Below, piece by piece: positions 9,765 to 21,447 of a stretch of 64,000 nt of DNA (positions are counted from its first letter, which is position 1; every line of letters starts with the position of its first letter). The stretch spans positions 1-64,000 of the forward strand of contig JACWDO010000004.1 of assembly GCA_014654115.1 (NCBI GenBank), given 5' to 3'. The position numbers and the translations under genes were made by a program. This DNA comes from Pelagibacterales bacterium SAG-MED17 (GTDB lineage: Bacteria; Pseudomonadota; Alphaproteobacteria; Pelagibacterales; Pelagibacteraceae). Under the pieces are notes generated by a model, which worked only from the letters and a program-made list of their open reading frames with translations, did not search any database and was not told where the DNA came from.

Positions 9765-10259
9765 ATGACAATTGTTTTAAAAAATAAAGTATCACTTCAA
9801 TTTGATGATTTTTTATTTTATTGTGCTATTGGAAAGAAAGGACTAGTTAAAAATAAGATCGAAGGCGATAAAAAAACTCCAATTGGAACATATTCATTGG
9901 GCAATTTATATTACAGAAAAGATAGGAACCCAAAACCATTAACAAAATTGAAGTGTATTCCAATTAAAAAAGATATGGGGTGGTGTGATGATATAAGAAG
10001 TAAAAAAAATTATAATAAATTAATTAAAGTTGATAAAAAAATAAAGCATGAAAAATTATTTAGAAAAGATTACAAATATGATTTTATGATCCCGATTAAT
10101 TACAATTCAAAAAAGACTAAGTTAGGCAAGGGTAGTGCTATCTTTTTACATTTAACCAAAAATTTTAGTTCAACATTGGGATGTGTTGCAATTAAAAAGA
10201 AAGACTTTTTAATTCTTTTAAAATTAATAAATAAAAATACCAAAATAAGATTAACTTAA
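9765..10259 (+). CDS. L,D-transpeptidase (YkuD/ErfK-like) family protein
   Basis: GDKKTPIGTYSLGNLYYRKDR and FLHLTKNFSSTLGCVAI catalytic Cys motif. Confidence 0.83.
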   Translation: MTIVLKNKVSLQFDDFLFYCAIGKKGLVKNKIEGDKKTPIGTYSLGNLYYRKDRNPKPLTKLKCIPIKKDMGWCDDIRSKKNYNKLIKVDKKIKHEKLFRKDYKYDFMIPINYNSKKTKLGKGSAIFLHLTKNFSSTLGCVAIKKKDFLILLKLINKNTKIRLT

Positions 10260-10918
10260 CCTCTTTTACCAAAAATATTAGAGCCAATTCTTAAATAAGT
10301 AGAGTTGTATTCTAACGCATTTAAATAATCTGAGGACATTCCCATACTTAACTCATTTAGATTTATAATATTATTAAGTTCACTCATTTTTGAAAAGTAC
10401 TGTGATGAGTCTTCCTCAAAGGGAGGAATGCACATTAAACCTATAACATTCAGATTAAGATCTTTAGTAAATTTATAAAAATCTAATAGATTTTCTTTTA
10501 CTATTCCTGATTTTTGAACTTCTTCACCAAGATTTATTTGTATAAAAATTTTAGGTTTTTTATTTTGTCTTTCTTGCTCCTCTGAAATTTTTTTAGCCAA
10601 CTTTTCATTATCTAAGGAGTGAATATAATCAAATATTTTTACAGCGAATTTGACTTTATTAGTCTGCAATTTTCCAATTAAATGTAAATTTATTTTATCA
10701 TTTTTAATTTTAACATCAGTCCATTTTTCAATTGCCTCTTGAACTTTATTTTCTCCATAGTCTAAATGTCCATATTCAACTAATGGTAATATATGATCCA
10801 GCTTAAAAGTTTTTGAAACTGCAATTATTTTAGGTATTTTCTCTTTATTTTTCAGGTTTAATAACTTTGAATTGATTGAGCTTTGAATTGATATTAAGTT
10901 TTGTACTATTTCATGCAT
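10256..10918 (-). CDS. YggS/PROSC family PLP homeostasis protein
   Basis: IIAVSKTF, YGENKVQEA, LHLIGKLQTNKVK, GLMCIPP, LSMGMSSDY, LRIGSNIFGKR. Confidence 0.95.
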   Translation of the reverse strand: MHEIVQNLISIQSSINSKLLNLKNKEKIPKIIAVSKTFKLDHILPLVEYGHLDYGENKVQEAIEKWTDVKIKNDKINLHLIGKLQTNKVKFAVKIFDYIHSLDNEKLAKKISEEQERQNKKPKIFIQINLGEEVQKSGIVKENLLDFYKFTKDLNLNVIGLMCIPPFEEDSSQYFSKMSELNNIINLNELSMGMSSDYLNALEYNSTYLRIGSNIFGKRG

Positions 10919-11458
10919 AAAAATTTATTAATAAAATATTACTTTATAGAAAAATTTGAAAAAAGTAATATCGACTTACAAACAAAAAACACAGCGATTA
11001 TATATAGGAATTATAAAAAAAAATATAATATTAAAGAGCTAATAAATTTAAAGAATTACTGTCGAAAAAAAAGCTTAAAATTGTTAATATCCAACAATAT
11101 AAAATTATCTATTAAATTAGACTTAGATGGCGCTTATATACCCTCTTTTAACAAAGAATATCTTCATCTTAGTTATTTTTTAAAGAAGAACTTTATTTTA
11201 ATAGGCTCTGCACACAATTTAAAAGAATTTAGAATTAAGGAAAAACAAAATGTAAATCAAATTTTTTTATCCTCAATATTTAAAAAAAATAATAATTACT
11301 TAGGAATAAGTAAATTCAAAATATTTTCAAATTATACAAATAAAAAAATAATAGCTTTAGGGGGTATCTCAAAAAAAAACTTGAAATTAATTAAGCTCAC
11401 TAAATCAAGTGGATTTGCAGGGATATCTTATTTTAAGAACAAAAAAAAAGGCCCCTAA
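10913..11458 (+). CDS. ThiE-like thiamine-phosphate synthase family protein (divergent)
   Basis: TIM-barrel pattern LDGAYIPS, ILIGSAHNLKEF, QIFLSSIFKK, IIALGGISKKNLKLI, GFAGISYF; ATG chosen at 10913. Confidence 0.6.
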   Translation: MHKNLLIKYYFIEKFEKSNIDLQTKNTAIIYRNYKKKYNIKELINLKNYCRKKSLKLLISNNIKLSIKLDLDGAYIPSFNKEYLHLSYFLKKNFILIGSAHNLKEFRIKEKQNVNQIFLSSIFKKNNNYLGISKFKIFSNYTNKKIIALGGISKKNLKLIKLTKSSGFAGISYFKNKKKGP

Positions 11459-11474
11459 AAAGAGGCCTTTTTAT
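11445..11474. terminator. Bidirectional intrinsic terminator between ThiE-like gene and porin
   Basis: aaaaaggcccctaaaaagaggccttttt: GC-rich stem flanked by A- and T-runs, between convergent genes. Confidence 0.85.
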
Positions 11475-11494
11475 TAAGTATTATAAACTATTAA

Positions 11495-12426
11495 TTAAAA
11501 CGCAAATTTAAAGTTTACTTCATAAGCACTGTTATCAGCAGTTGTCGCACCAGCTACGTTATTCATACTTCCGTATGAACCCGAGATAGTCATTCCACCT
11601 GAAGTGTGAGAGAAACTCACGGCAGTTGCTTCTTGATCATCTAATGTAGTTGACTCAAAATCAATTGTAGATGTGTTTAGTGATACTGAAAGATCATCAC
11701 TTACAGCGTATGATACACCAAGAGCTGTGAAATCTTCATCTGCAGTACCTGTACCGAAATCAGTTTCGTTTACTTGGTAACCTACAGATAATGCGCCAGC
11801 TGTATATTTAACCATCATCATAGATACGTCAGCAGCATTTGCAGCATCATTATTTTCACCCATTGCTGCATATACATCTAGACCTTCTATTCCAGTATAA
11901 TGTATACCATAGTCTAATGATCCATCGACATTAGCAGTTCCTGATGGAACATAACCAGCTTTAAGAGCTAAACCATCCATTACTGTATAATCATAAACGA
12001 ATATGTTATGCGTTATTGCTGAACCATTAGCAGCACCTGCTGGAGTACCCATGTAACCTACACCTTGTGCTTCTTCGTTAGCAGTTGGAGTTAAATCATC
12101 CCAAGCACCAATAACTGAAGTACTACTTCCACCTACGAATGTTAATTTACCCATGTCTCCTGTATCAATTGCAATAGCGTTAAAACCAACACCAGCTCCA
12201 CCGTCAAGCTCAATGCTATGAGTTACAGTAAAACCATTGTCCATCTCTCCACTTGCTGAGAAACTGATTGAATCAGACATTGACCAACCATTACCTTTGA
12301 CACCGTTATCGGCACCAGCTAATGTAATTTGGCTAGTTGCTGACATTGAGAAGTCTGCAGCTTGCGCTGAAGATGCTACTAATGCAGTTCCTAATGCTGT
12401 CAATCCTACTTTTTTTAGATTGTTCA
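11495..12426 (-). CDS. Gram-negative porin
   Basis: Signal peptide MNNLKKVGLTALGTALVASSAQA, glycine/aromatic beta-barrel repeats, terminal F (NFKFAF). RBS-like gaaaggaaa upstream of 12426 favours this start over 12463. Confidence 0.9.
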
Positions 12427-12647
12427 TATTATTTCCTTTCGTTAATTGTTTAATATTAAACAAGCAATATTTACCAATTAATTGAACTACTTTATTTTAA
12501 TAATGAATATTATGTGTTTTTTTTAAATATGTGTTGTAAATTTACATCACCTATAATTGTTGTTTTATAGGTATTATTTAAGAAATGTTGAAAATATCCT
12601 TTTAATTTTTGCATTTTTTAAACTAAAACGATTTATTAGATAAAATT

Positions 12648-13214
12648 ATGACATTTTTAAAAAAATTAAGACTTTTTTTCATTATTGGATTCGCTGCAGT
12701 TTCATTGATATCTTGTGAGGGAATGCCTGGAGGTGATGCTCGAAAAAATCCACCTGATCCAGATTTAAGGGTAAAGAAAAACCTTGAGGAAGGAAGAGGC
12801 TTTAGACTAGACAATGCTTTTAAAAATAGAAATAAAGGTGGAGACTTTATGTTTGCAAGTTCAAATGAGCTTTGGAGGGCATCTCTGGATATAATAGATT
12901 TTATGCCTCTTTCATCAGTAAATTATAGTGGAGGCATTATAGTAACAGATTGGTATTCAGATGGGAAAAATCTTAACGAAGCTGTAAAAATTTCAATACG
13001 GTTCTTATCAAATGAAATAAGAACAGATGCACTCGACATAAAGATTTTTTATAAAAAATGTAATCAAATGGCATCTTGTGAAGTTACACAAAAAAAAGGT
13101 CCTCTTTTAGTTGAGTTAAAAAAAGAAATTTTAACTAAAGCTACAATTTATAAAAAAGAGAAGAAAGATAAAAACTTTAAAGAGTATAAAGGTTCAAAGA
13201 AACTGTCTAATTAA
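12648..13214 (+). CDS. DUF3576-type lipoprotein upstream of leuS
   Basis: Lipobox LISC, conserved position before leuS in alphaproteobacteria, LWRASLDIIDFMPLSSVNYSGGIIVTDWY. Confidence 0.8.
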   Translation: MTFLKKLRLFFIIGFAAVSLISCEGMPGGDARKNPPDPDLRVKKNLEEGRGFRLDNAFKNRNKGGDFMFASSNELWRASLDIIDFMPLSSVNYSGGIIVTDWYSDGKNLNEAVKISIRFLSNEIRTDALDIKIFYKKCNQMASCEVTQKKGPLLVELKKEILTKATIYKKEKKDKNFKEYKGSKKLSN

Positions 13215-13234
13215 CCCAACAAATAAAAACTTAA

Positions 13235-15787
13235 GTGAATTCCGAAAGATATAATTTTAAAACAGTTGAGCTTAAATGGCAAAAAAAATGGGCTAAAAAT
13301 CGTTTATTTTCCTCAAAAATAGACTATTCAAAAGAAAAATTTTATTGTCTTGAGATGTTTCCATACCCCTCAGGAAAAATCCATATGGGACATGTAAGAA
13401 ATTATACAATTGGAGATGTTTTATCGAGATATAAAACATTAAAGGGTTTTAATGTTCTTCACCCTATGGGTTGGGATGCTTTTGGAATGCCAGCAGAAAA
13501 TGCAGCTAGAGAAAACAATTTAGATCCTAAAGAATGGACAAATAAAAATATAACAACAATGAAAGAGCAATTAAAAAGGCTTGGACTTTCTATTGATTGG
13601 GAAAGAGAAATATCTACTTGTTCTGAAGAATATTATAAACACCAGCAATTATTTTTTTTGGAACTTTATGAAAAAGGGCTGGTTTATAGAAAAGAAAATT
13701 ATGTAAATTGGGACCCAGTAGATCAAACTGTACTTGCAAATGAGCAAGTTATAGATGGTAAGGGCTGGAGATCAGGCGCAATTGTAGAACGAAAAAAATT
13801 AAATCAATGGTTTTTTAATATTTCTAAATTTTCTCAGGAACTTCTTGATGGCTTGGATAAATTAAAAGATTGGCCAAACAAAGTAAAAGTAATGCAAAAG
13901 AACTGGATAGGTAAATCATTTGGTTGTGAAATCGCATTTCAAACAGAAGGTGATTTACCAGTGAAAGAAATCAAATGCTTTACTACAAGACCTGACACAT
14001 TGTTTGGTTTTTCTTTTTTAGCATTATCTGTAGATCATGAAATTTCAAAATTTTTTTCTGAAGATATGGAATTTCAAGAATTTAAAAGGGAATGTTCTAA
14101 AACAGGTACTACAGAGGAAGCAATCGCTATTGGTGAAAAAATAGGTTTTAAAACTAACTTGATGGCTGTAAATCCATTAAATCCATCGCAAAAAGTACCA
14201 GTTTTCTTTGCTAATTTTGTATTAATGGATTACGGATTTGGAGCAGTATTTGGATGTCCAGCACATGATCAAAGAGACTATGACTTTGCTAAGAAATATG
14301 ACCTAAAGATTAAAACCGTAGTAAGACCTGAAGACCAAGATGATAAATTTAATGTTGGAAAAGAGGCCTTTGCCGGATCTGGGATTATTATAAATTCAAA
14401 ATTTTTAAATGGACTTAAAGTTCCAGAAGAGTCGATTATAAAAACAATCGAAATATTGGAAGAAAAAGATATTGGTAAGAAAAAAGTTAATTTTAGATTA
14501 AAAGACTGGGGTGTGTCTAGACAAAGATATTGGGGATGTCCAATCCCTATTGCCTATGATGAAAATGGAAGAGTAATAACTCTACCAAAAGATGACTTAC
14601 CAGTTAAACTTCCAGAGAAAGTAGACCTTAATTCAAAAGGTAATCCGCTAGACTTTAAAGAAGATTGGAAGAGTGTAATAATTGATGGAAAGAAATATAC
14701 CAGAGAAACAGATACTTTAGATACATTTGTATGCTCCTCGTGGTATTATCTTAGATTCTGTTCACCGACTGAAACTGGATATGGATTTAAAAAAGAAGAG
14801 ATTGATTATTGGATGCCTGTAGACCAATATATAGGTGGAGTTGAACATGCAATCTTACACTTGCTTTATTCCCGTTTTTTTATGAAGGCTATTGGATATA
14901 AAAATAAAGATTTTAAATTTGATGAACCATTTGAAGGCCTATTCACGCAGGGAATGGTCTGTCATGAAACATACAAAGATCAGAATAATAATTGGCTAAG
15001 TCCTGATCAAATAGTATTAACAGGAGATAAATACTATAAAAAAGATGAGCCAGAAAATATTGTGAAAGTTGGACCATCAGAGTCAATGTCTAAATCAAAA
15101 AAAAATGTTATTGATCCAGAAAATATAATGGATAATTACGGCGCTGATGCTGTAAGATTATTTATCTTATCTGATAGTCCTCCAGAAAAAGATGTGCAAT
15201 GGTCTGAACAAGGTATGAACGCTTCTTACAAATTTTTACAAAAGCTATGGACACTTCATAATAAAGTTAAAGCTAAAATACAAAATAATTTAGACTTAAT
15301 TGGATCTGAAAAAGACTTAGAAAATTTTACTAATCAAATGATTAGTAAGATAACAAATAATCTTGAAAATTTTAGTTACAATGTAATTATAGCAAATATT
15401 TATGAAACATATAATTTTTTGAATAAAGAAATTGAAAAAGAAATTGATGCTAAGAAGCTGAAAGAAAATTACACAAAGATATTAATTTTGTTTTCTCCTG
15501 CTATCCCACATTTTTCATCAGAGTGTTTTGAAGATTTAGGATATAGCGATGAAATAAATTGGCCTAAAGCCAATTTAAGCTTCGTTAATAAAGATAAAAT
15601 AGATTATGTAATACAGATTAATGGGAAAAAAAGAGCTATTTTAAATGATAATAGAGACATTGATCAAGAAAGCCTTTTACTGAAGATAAAATCAAATAAG
15701 ATAATAGAAAAGTATATTAAAGATAAATCCATAAATAAGATTATCTTTGTTAAAAATAGATTAATTAACTTATTAATGCATGAATAA
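13235..15787 (+). CDS. leuS: Leucyl-tRNA synthetase (GTG start)
   Basis: [44 protein letters not shown] (KMSKS-like). Confidence 0.98.
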   Translation: MNSERYNFKTVELKWQKKWAKNRLFSSKIDYSKEKFYCLEMFPYPSGKIHMGHVRNYTIGDVLSRYKTLKGFNVLHPMGWDAFGMPAENAARENNLDPKEWTNKNITTMKEQLKRLGLSIDWEREISTCSEEYYKHQQLFFLELYEKGLVYRKENYVNWDPVDQTVLANEQVIDGKGWRSGAIVERKKLNQWFFNISKFSQELLDGLDKLKDWPNKVKVMQKNWIGKSFGCEIAFQTEGDLPVKEIKCFTTRPDTLFGFSFLALSVDHEISKFFSEDMEFQEFKRECSKTGTTEEAIAIGEKIGFKTNLMAVNPLNPSQKVPVFFANFVLMDYGFGAVFGCPAHDQRDYDFAKKYDLKIKTVVRPEDQDDKFNVGKEAFAGSGIIINSKFLNGLKVPEESIIKTIEILEEKDIGKKKVNFRLKDWGVSRQRYWGCPIPIAYDENGRVITLPKDDLPVKLPEKVDLNSKGNPLDFKEDWKSVIIDGKKYTRETDTLDTFVCSSWYYLRFCSPTETGYGFKKEEIDYWMPVDQYIGGVEHAILHLLYSRFFMKAIGYKNKDFKFDEPFEGLFTQGMVCHETYKDQNNNWLSPDQIVLTGDKYYKKDEPENIVKVGPSESMSKSKKNVIDPENIMDNYGADAVRLFILSDSPPEKDVQWSEQGMNASYKFLQKLWTLHNKVKAKIQNNLDLIGSEKDLENFTNQMISKITNNLENFSYNVIIANIYETYNFLNKEIEKEIDAKKLKENYTKILILFSPAIPHFSSECFEDLGYSDEINWPKANLSFVNKDKIDYVIQINGKKRAILNDNRDIDQESLLLKIKSNKIIEKYIKDKSINKIIFVKNRLINLLMHE

Positions 15788-16256
15788 TTTTTTTTTGAAA
15801 TATCTAGCAGTTTTTTTTATATTAACGCTTTCAGCTTGTTCATATAAACCTATTTTTTCTGAAAGTAATTATAATTTTGAAATAAACGAAATAATATTCA
15901 GTGGTGAAAGGTACATTAATAGAATTATTAAAAATAAATTAGATTTAATTAAGAATGAAAAAGATCAAAATAAAAAAAAATACGATCTTTTAATACAAAC
16001 CAATAAAGAAAGGTTAATTGTTTCAAAAGATTCAAAGGGTGATCCTCTTAAATTTGATCTTGTAGTAACAACAAATTATGAAATTAGTTATGAGAAAAGA
16101 CTACTTTTTAAAAAAGAAGTAATAAAAAATAATATTTATAATAATGATGTAGATAAATTTAAGCTAGAGCAGAATGAAAAAATAATTTTGGAAAATTTAT
16201 CTGAAAAAATTAGTGAAAACATAATTTCATCAATAATAAATTTAGATGATAATTAA
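15780..16256 (+). CDS. lptE: LPS-assembly lipoprotein LptE-like
   Basis: Lipobox [10 protein letters not shown], between leuS and holA as in alphaproteobacteria. Confidence 0.75.
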   Translation: MNNFFLKYLAVFFILTLSACSYKPIFSESNYNFEINEIIFSGERYINRIIKNKLDLIKNEKDQNKKKYDLLIQTNKERLIVSKDSKGDPLKFDLVVTTNYEISYEKRLLFKKEVIKNNIYNNDVDKFKLEQNEKIILENLSEKISENIISSIINLDDN

Positions 16257-17223
16257 AAGCTTTGAAATAGACAAATTAAATAACTCTGATTCTAATTTTC
16301 ATTTAATTTATGGAAACAATGAGGGCATCAAACAAGATTTAATAAATAATATTTATCTAAAAAATTATGAAGGTGATATTTTAAAGTATGATGAGCATGA
16401 AGTTTTTAATAACATTGATGAGTTTATTTCAAATTTATTAACAAAGTCTTTATTTGGTGATAAAAAAATAATCATTATTTCAAGAGCTACAGATAAACTT
16501 TACACTTTGATAAATGATTTATTAGACAGGGAAATAATAGAAACAAAGATTATTATCAAATCTTCAAGTTTAGAGAAGAAATCAAAACTTAGGAATTTAT
16601 TTGAAAAAGAACATCAATTAGTTTGCACACCCGTTTATGAAGATGACGTGAGAGCATTAAATTTAGTGATTCAAAATTTTTTAAAAGGAAATAACTTAAG
16701 TTTATCACAAGAGATTAAAAACATTCTTATAGAAAGATCAAAGGGTGACAGGATTAATCTGAAAAATGAATTATCCAAATTAAAAAATTTATCATTAAGT
16801 AAAAGTAAATTAAGTATAGACGATGTAAATAAGCTATCAAACCTTGCAGAAAATTATAGTGTATTTGAATTATCAGACAACTATTTAGCTAAAAATTCTA
16901 AGAAAGTATCTAATATCCTTAATGAGAATAATTATTCATCAGAAGACTGTATTTTAATTATAAGAACAATATTAAATAAATGTAAAAGACTTTTAAAAAT
17001 CCGAAATGAAATTGATAATAATATAAATATAGATCAAGTTATATCTAGTTTTAAACCACCTATATTTTGGAAAGAAAAAGATATTGTTAAAAAACAAGTT
17101 CAATCATGGTCAACTAATGAAGTGAAAGAAATAATATTTAAAATCAATAACTTAGAGGCTTTAGTTAAGAAAAATACGTCAAATCCACTACTTTTCGTCT
17201 CTAATTTTGTAAGTAATTATTAG
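16246..17223 (+). CDS. holA: DNA polymerase III delta subunit
   Basis: LIYGNNEGIKQDLI, synteny leuS-lptE-holA. Confidence 0.88.
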   Translation: MIIKSFEIDKLNNSDSNFHLIYGNNEGIKQDLINNIYLKNYEGDILKYDEHEVFNNIDEFISNLLTKSLFGDKKIIIISRATDKLYTLINDLLDREIIETKIIIKSSSLEKKSKLRNLFEKEHQLVCTPVYEDDVRALNLVIQNFLKGNNLSLSQEIKNILIERSKGDRINLKNELSKLKNLSLSKSKLSIDDVNKLSNLAENYSVFELSDNYLAKNSKKVSNILNENNYSSEDCILIIRTILNKCKRLLKIRNEIDNNINIDQVISSFKPPIFWKEKDIVKKQVQSWSTNEVKEIIFKINNLEALVKKNTSNPLLFVSNFVSNY

Positions 17224-18071
17224 TAATTTTGCTTAATGATCTCTACCAATCTATCAAGCTGATCAGTCTCTTTATACTCTAAACTAATAGTTCCAGAATT
17301 ATTTCTTTTATTTTTAACAAAAACTCTCATTCCAATTTTATCTGTTAACTCTTCTTCAAGACTTACAATATTAGGATCTTTTTTCATAGGATTGCTATTA
17401 GAACTAGATTTCAACATACGTACCAAACTTTCAGCTTGTCTAACTGATAGTTTTTTTGAAATAATTTTCTTTGCTAAAAAAATAGCATTCTCTAATCCCA
17501 CTAAAATTTTTGCATGTCCTTGTGTTAATTTTTCTTCAATTATTAATTCTATAATCTCTTGTGGAAGAGATAAAAGTCGTAAACAATTTGATATATGCGC
17601 TCGACTCTTACCTATAAATTTAGACACTTTGTCCTGATCGTAACTAAATTCATCTATTAGTCTTTTATAACCTTCAGCTTCTTCAATTGGATTTAAGTCT
17701 TTTCTTTGAACATTTTCAACAATTGCAAATTCTAATGATTTAAGATTATCTACATTAATCACAACCACTGGTACTTCATGAAGCCCGGCGAATTGTGCTG
17801 CCTGCCATCTTCTTTCTCCAGCTATTATTTCAAATTTATCTTCTTCATCAGAAGATGGTCTTACAACGATGGGTTGGATAATGCCTCGTTCTCTTATAGA
17901 GTTGGTTAACTCCTCTAAACTAACTTCATCAAATTTTTTTCTTGGTTGATGCTTATTTCTAACTAATGAACTTATAGATATATTTTTTTTATCATCGATT
18001 TTTTCACTATCCCCTATCAAGGAAGACAATCCTCTTCCAAGTCCTTTTTTTGATTTAAACGGATTAATCAT
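17220..18071 (-). CDS. parB: Chromosome partitioning protein ParB
   Basis: GLGRGLSSLIGD, NKHQPRKKFDE, EIIAGERRWQAAQ, ENVQRKDLNPIEEA. Confidence 0.98.
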   Translation of the reverse strand: MINPFKSKKGLGRGLSSLIGDSEKIDDKKNISISSLVRNKHQPRKKFDEVSLEELTNSIRERGIIQPIVVRPSSDEEDKFEIIAGERRWQAAQFAGLHEVPVVVINVDNLKSLEFAIVENVQRKDLNPIEEAEGYKRLIDEFSYDQDKVSKFIGKSRAHISNCLRLLSLPQEIIELIIEEKLTQGHAKILVGLENAIFLAKKIISKKLSVRQAESLVRMLKSSSNSNPMKKDPNIVSLEEELTDKIGMRVFVKNKRNNSGTISLEYKETDQLDRLVEIIKQNY

Positions 18072-18868
18072 GCTGCACTCTCCACTGGTTTATCTTGATT
18101 TAAAAATTCTTCTGTAAAACTAAAGTATGCTCTACTGCCTGGACAAGCTTTATCATAAATAAGAACAGGAACGCCGTGAGAGGGCGCCTCTGATAATCTT
18201 ACGTTTCTTGGAACTGCTGTATTGTAAACTTTATCCTTAAAATAGTTCCTTGCCTCTGTTTCTACCTCTCCAGATAATTTATTTCTCTTATCATACATTG
18301 TCAGAAGTATTCCTCTTATGTCTAAAGATGGATTTAAATTAGACTTTATTCTTTCTATTGTTTTCATAAGTTGAGTTAGCCCTTCTAAAGCAAAAAATTC
18401 TGTCTGAAGTGGTACCACAAGCGCGTCAGAGGCTACCAATGCCATGATTGTAAGGAGACTTAAGGATGGTGGGCAGTCAATTATGATGTAATCATAAGAT
18501 GACCCAGAATTGTTTAAAATAGGGTATAATTCATCTTTTAATTTAAAGGCTCTTCGACTATCACCTGCTGTCTCTACCTCTAGCCCAGATAAATCAACAT
18601 TTGATGATATCAAATCTAAATTTTCAAAGTTTGTAGACTGGATTACCTCTGAAATTTTTTTATTTCCATTCAACACATTATAAATTGTTTGATCAGAACT
18701 TGTTGTGTTAGATAATCCAAGGCCTGTTGTAGCATTGCCTTGTGGATCAAGATCAATTACAAGAATTTTTTTTCCTTTCATTGTTAAACCAGCTGCAAGA
18801 TTGATAACAGTAGTGGTCTTACCCACTCCACCTTTTTGGTTTATTACCGAAATAATTTTTCTATTCAT
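18068..18868 (-). CDS. parA: Chromosome partitioning ATPase ParA
   Basis: NQKGGVGKTTT deviant Walker A, DLDPQGNATTGLG, IIDCPPSLSLLT. Confidence 0.98.
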   Translation of the reverse strand: MNRKIISVINQKGGVGKTTTVINLAAGLTMKGKKILVIDLDPQGNATTGLGLSNTTSSDQTIYNVLNGNKKISEVIQSTNFENLDLISSNVDLSGLEVETAGDSRRAFKLKDELYPILNNSGSSYDYIIIDCPPSLSLLTIMALVASDALVVPLQTEFFALEGLTQLMKTIERIKSNLNPSLDIRGILLTMYDKRNKLSGEVETEARNYFKDKVYNTAVPRNVRLSEAPSHGVPVLIYDKACPGSRAYFSFTEEFLNQDKPVESAA

Positions 18869-19503
18869 ATTTTTTTTAAATTTGAAATTTTTACTACTGA
18901 TGACTCAACACTTGTTAAACTTTTCATTTCTTCTAAGTCAAATTTCCAACTTGTAGAAACATCTTTCATAATTTTTTTTCCACTCTTTCCTAAATATATG
19001 ACTATATATTTAAAGTTTTTAAAATTCTTTGTTGCTATATCAAAAATCACTGGCAAGGGTTTGAATGCTCGACAAATTATTACATCTGTTACTAAATTTT
19101 TCTCTTCAAATATATTTTTTTGATAAATTTTAGCTTCCAATTTAAACTTTTTTGCCATCTCTTTTAAGAAATTGCTTTTATGATAGCTCTTTTCGTAAAA
19201 AATTAGCTTAAAACCTTGCTTTTTAGATTTCATCAAAATACCTAAAACTATACTAGGAAGCCCTGCACCAGAGCCAAGATCAGTACATATATTAATATCA
19301 TTTTTATCAATAAAATCAATGGTTTGTGCACTATCATAAATATGCCTTGTATTTATTGACTTTTCTGTACTTGAACTTATCAAATTAATTTTCTTATTTG
19401 CATTTAAAATTGACTGTGAATAGTCCTCTAATTCTCCCAAGGTTTCACGTGAAACATTTGGTATATAAATTCTATCTGTTTTAGTTATTTTCGAATCAAT
19501 CAA
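18865..19503 (-). CDS. rsmG: 16S rRNA (guanine527-N7)-methyltransferase RsmG
   Basis: [27 protein letters not shown], synteny. Confidence 0.96.
   Translation of the reverse strand: MIDSKITKTDRIYIPNVSRETLGELEDYSQSILNANKKINLISSSTEKSINTRHIYDSAQTIDFIDKNDINICTDLGSGAGLPSIVLGILMKSKKQGFKLIFYEKSYHKSNFLKEMAKKFKLEAKIYQKNIFEEKNLVTDVIICRAFKPLPVIFDIATKNFKNFKYIVIYLGKSGKKIMKDVSTSWKFDLEEMKSLTSVESSVVKISNLKKI
19441..19456. promoter_or_regulatory. parS-like site
   Basis: ggtttcacgtgaaaca: 15/16 match to TGTTTCACGTGAAACA, inside rsmG, next to parAB. Confidence 0.9.
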
Positions 19504-21371
19504 GCTATATGTTTAATAGACTTTCTTTTGACATGAGACAACAAAATATATACTGCTGCTGGAGTAATTCCATCTATTCTAAGTGCTTGGCCCAAAGTTT
19601 TTGGCTTAATATCCTTAAATTTTGACTTAACTTCATTTGATAGTCCAGAGAATTGATCATAATCAAGATTTTCTGGAATTTTAAGATTTTCATCCCTTTT
19701 AAATGCTAAAATGTCTGCATTTTGTTTCTTTAGATAACCTTTATAATGAGCTTTTATCTCAATTTGCTCATCTATTTCACGTGAAATATATTTAATTTCA
19801 GGCCATATTTCCCTAATTTTTTTCATATTTACAAAATTTTGGCTCAATATTTCTATTGCATTTCTTTTAACCCCATCCTTCGCAATATTTATTCCAAATT
19901 TTGATGCTTTTGTTGGAGAAATCATGATTTTTTCCATATTGTTTAGACTTTCTTCAAGTTTAGAGGCTTTCTCTTTATATAGCGTTTTCCTTTCATCAAG
20001 TATTAGACCAATATCAATTCCTTTTTGGGTTAGTCTAAGATCAGCATTATCAGATCTTAAGGATAGCCTATATTCTGCCCTTGAGGTAAACATTCTATAA
20101 GGTTCTGCAACTCCTTTTGTGACTAAATCATCTATCATAACTCCTATGTAGGCTTCAGATCTATCAAGGATAAATGGTTCTTTGCCTCTTATTGAGAGGG
20201 CAGCATTAATTCCTGCTATTAGTCCTTGAGCTGCGGCCTCCTCATAGCCTGTTGTTCCATTTATTTGTCCCGCAAGATAAAGATTTCTGATTTTTTTTGT
20301 CTCTAATGTTAAAAAAAGCTCTCTTGGATCAACAAAATCATACTCTATGGCATATCCAGGCCTTAAAATTCTTACATTTTCTAAACCATTGATATTATTA
20401 CATATTTCTTGCTGTATTTCAGCAGGAAGGGAAGTTGAAATTCCATTAGGGTAGATAGTTTTGTCATTAAGACCCTCTGGCTCCAAAAATATTTGATGTT
20501 TTTGCTTATCAGCAAACTTTACAATCTTATCTTCTATTGAGGGGCAGTATCTAGGACCTACTCCTTGGATACTTCCAGAATACATAGCACTCCTTTTTAT
20601 ATTTTTAGATATGATTTCATGCACTGCTTGATTGGTATAAGTCATCCTGCATGAAATTTGTCTATTGATATTTTTTTTTGTAAGGAAAGAAAAAAAATAT
20701 GGATCTTCGTCTGCATGCTGCTCTTCGAGTTTTTCAAAATTAATTGTTGTTGCATCTAATCTTGGAGGTGTGCCTGTCTTTAATCGTCCAATTTTGAAAT
20801 TATATTTTTCTAATTGTTCACTTAATCCTGTTGAAGGTTTTTCATTAAATCTTCCCGCTGGCGTTTTTTCCTCACCAATGTGAATTAAACCATTTAAAAA
20901 AGTTCCAGTTGTTAGAATTACTTTTGATGATAGTACTTTTTTACCTTCTTGTGTTATAAAACCAATTATATCGTTTTTATCAAAAATAAACTCAATTACA
21001 GGATCAGAAAAAATGCTTAAATTACAATAATTTACAAGTTTTTCTTGCATATATTTCTTATATAACGATCTATCACTTTGAGTTCGTGGTCCACGCACAG
21101 CAGGGCCTCTGCTTCTATTTAATAATCGAAATTGTATTCCTGATTTATCTGCAACTTCTCCCATTACACCATCAAGTGCATCTATCTCTCGAACAAGATG
21201 ACCTTTACCTAATCCTCCTATTGCTGGATTACATGACATCTCGCCAATAGTATCAAATTTGTGTGTAAATAAGGCAGTATTTACACCTAATCTAGCCGAT
21301 GCTGCTGCTGCTTCACAGCCAGCATGACCGCCACCTATTACAACTACATCAAATGAGATCTCATTTTTCAT
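19500..21371 (-). CDS. mnmG: tRNA modification enzyme MnmG (GidA)
   Basis: [51 protein letters not shown]. Confidence 0.99.
   Translation of the reverse strand: MKNEISFDVVVIGGGHAGCEAAAASARLGVNTALFTHKFDTIGEMSCNPAIGGLGKGHLVREIDALDGVMGEVADKSGIQFRLLNRSRGPAVRGPRTQSDRSLYKKYMQEKLVNYCNLSIFSDPVIEFIFDKNDIIGFITQEGKKVLSSKVILTTGTFLNGLIHIGEEKTPAGRFNEKPSTGLSEQLEKYNFKIGRLKTGTPPRLDATTINFEKLEEQHADEDPYFFSFLTKKNINRQISCRMTYTNQAVHEIISKNIKRSAMYSGSIQGVGPRYCPSIEDKIVKFADKQKHQIFLEPEGLNDKTIYPNGISTSLPAEIQQEICNNINGLENVRILRPGYAIEYDFVDPRELFLTLETKKIRNLYLAGQINGTTGYEEAAAQGLIAGINAALSIRGKEPFILDRSEAYIGVMIDDLVTKGVAEPYRMFTSRAEYRLSLRSDNADLRLTQKGIDIGLILDERKTLYKEKASKLEESLNNMEKIMISPTKASKFGINIAKDGVKRNAIEILSQNFVNMKKIREIWPEIKYISREIDEQIEIKAHYKGYLKKQNADILAFKRDENLKIPENLDYDQFSGLSNEVKSKFKDIKPKTLGQALRIDGITPAAVYILLSHVKRKSIKHIA
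19773..19788. promoter_or_regulatory. Second, imperfect parS-like palindrome
   Basis: tatttcacgtgaaata: core TTTCACGTGAAA intact, inside mnmG. Confidence 0.65.
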
Positions 21372-21447
21372 AGTTGTAATTTATTATTGATCTTAGAATT
21401 TACAAGAAAACAGTTTAAAATGCCTAGAAAGTAAGGAAATTCGATAG

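Noticed and set aside
12237-12485. + strand ORF opposite the porin N-terminus
   Set aside because: Shadow of the porin signal-peptide region on the opposite strand.
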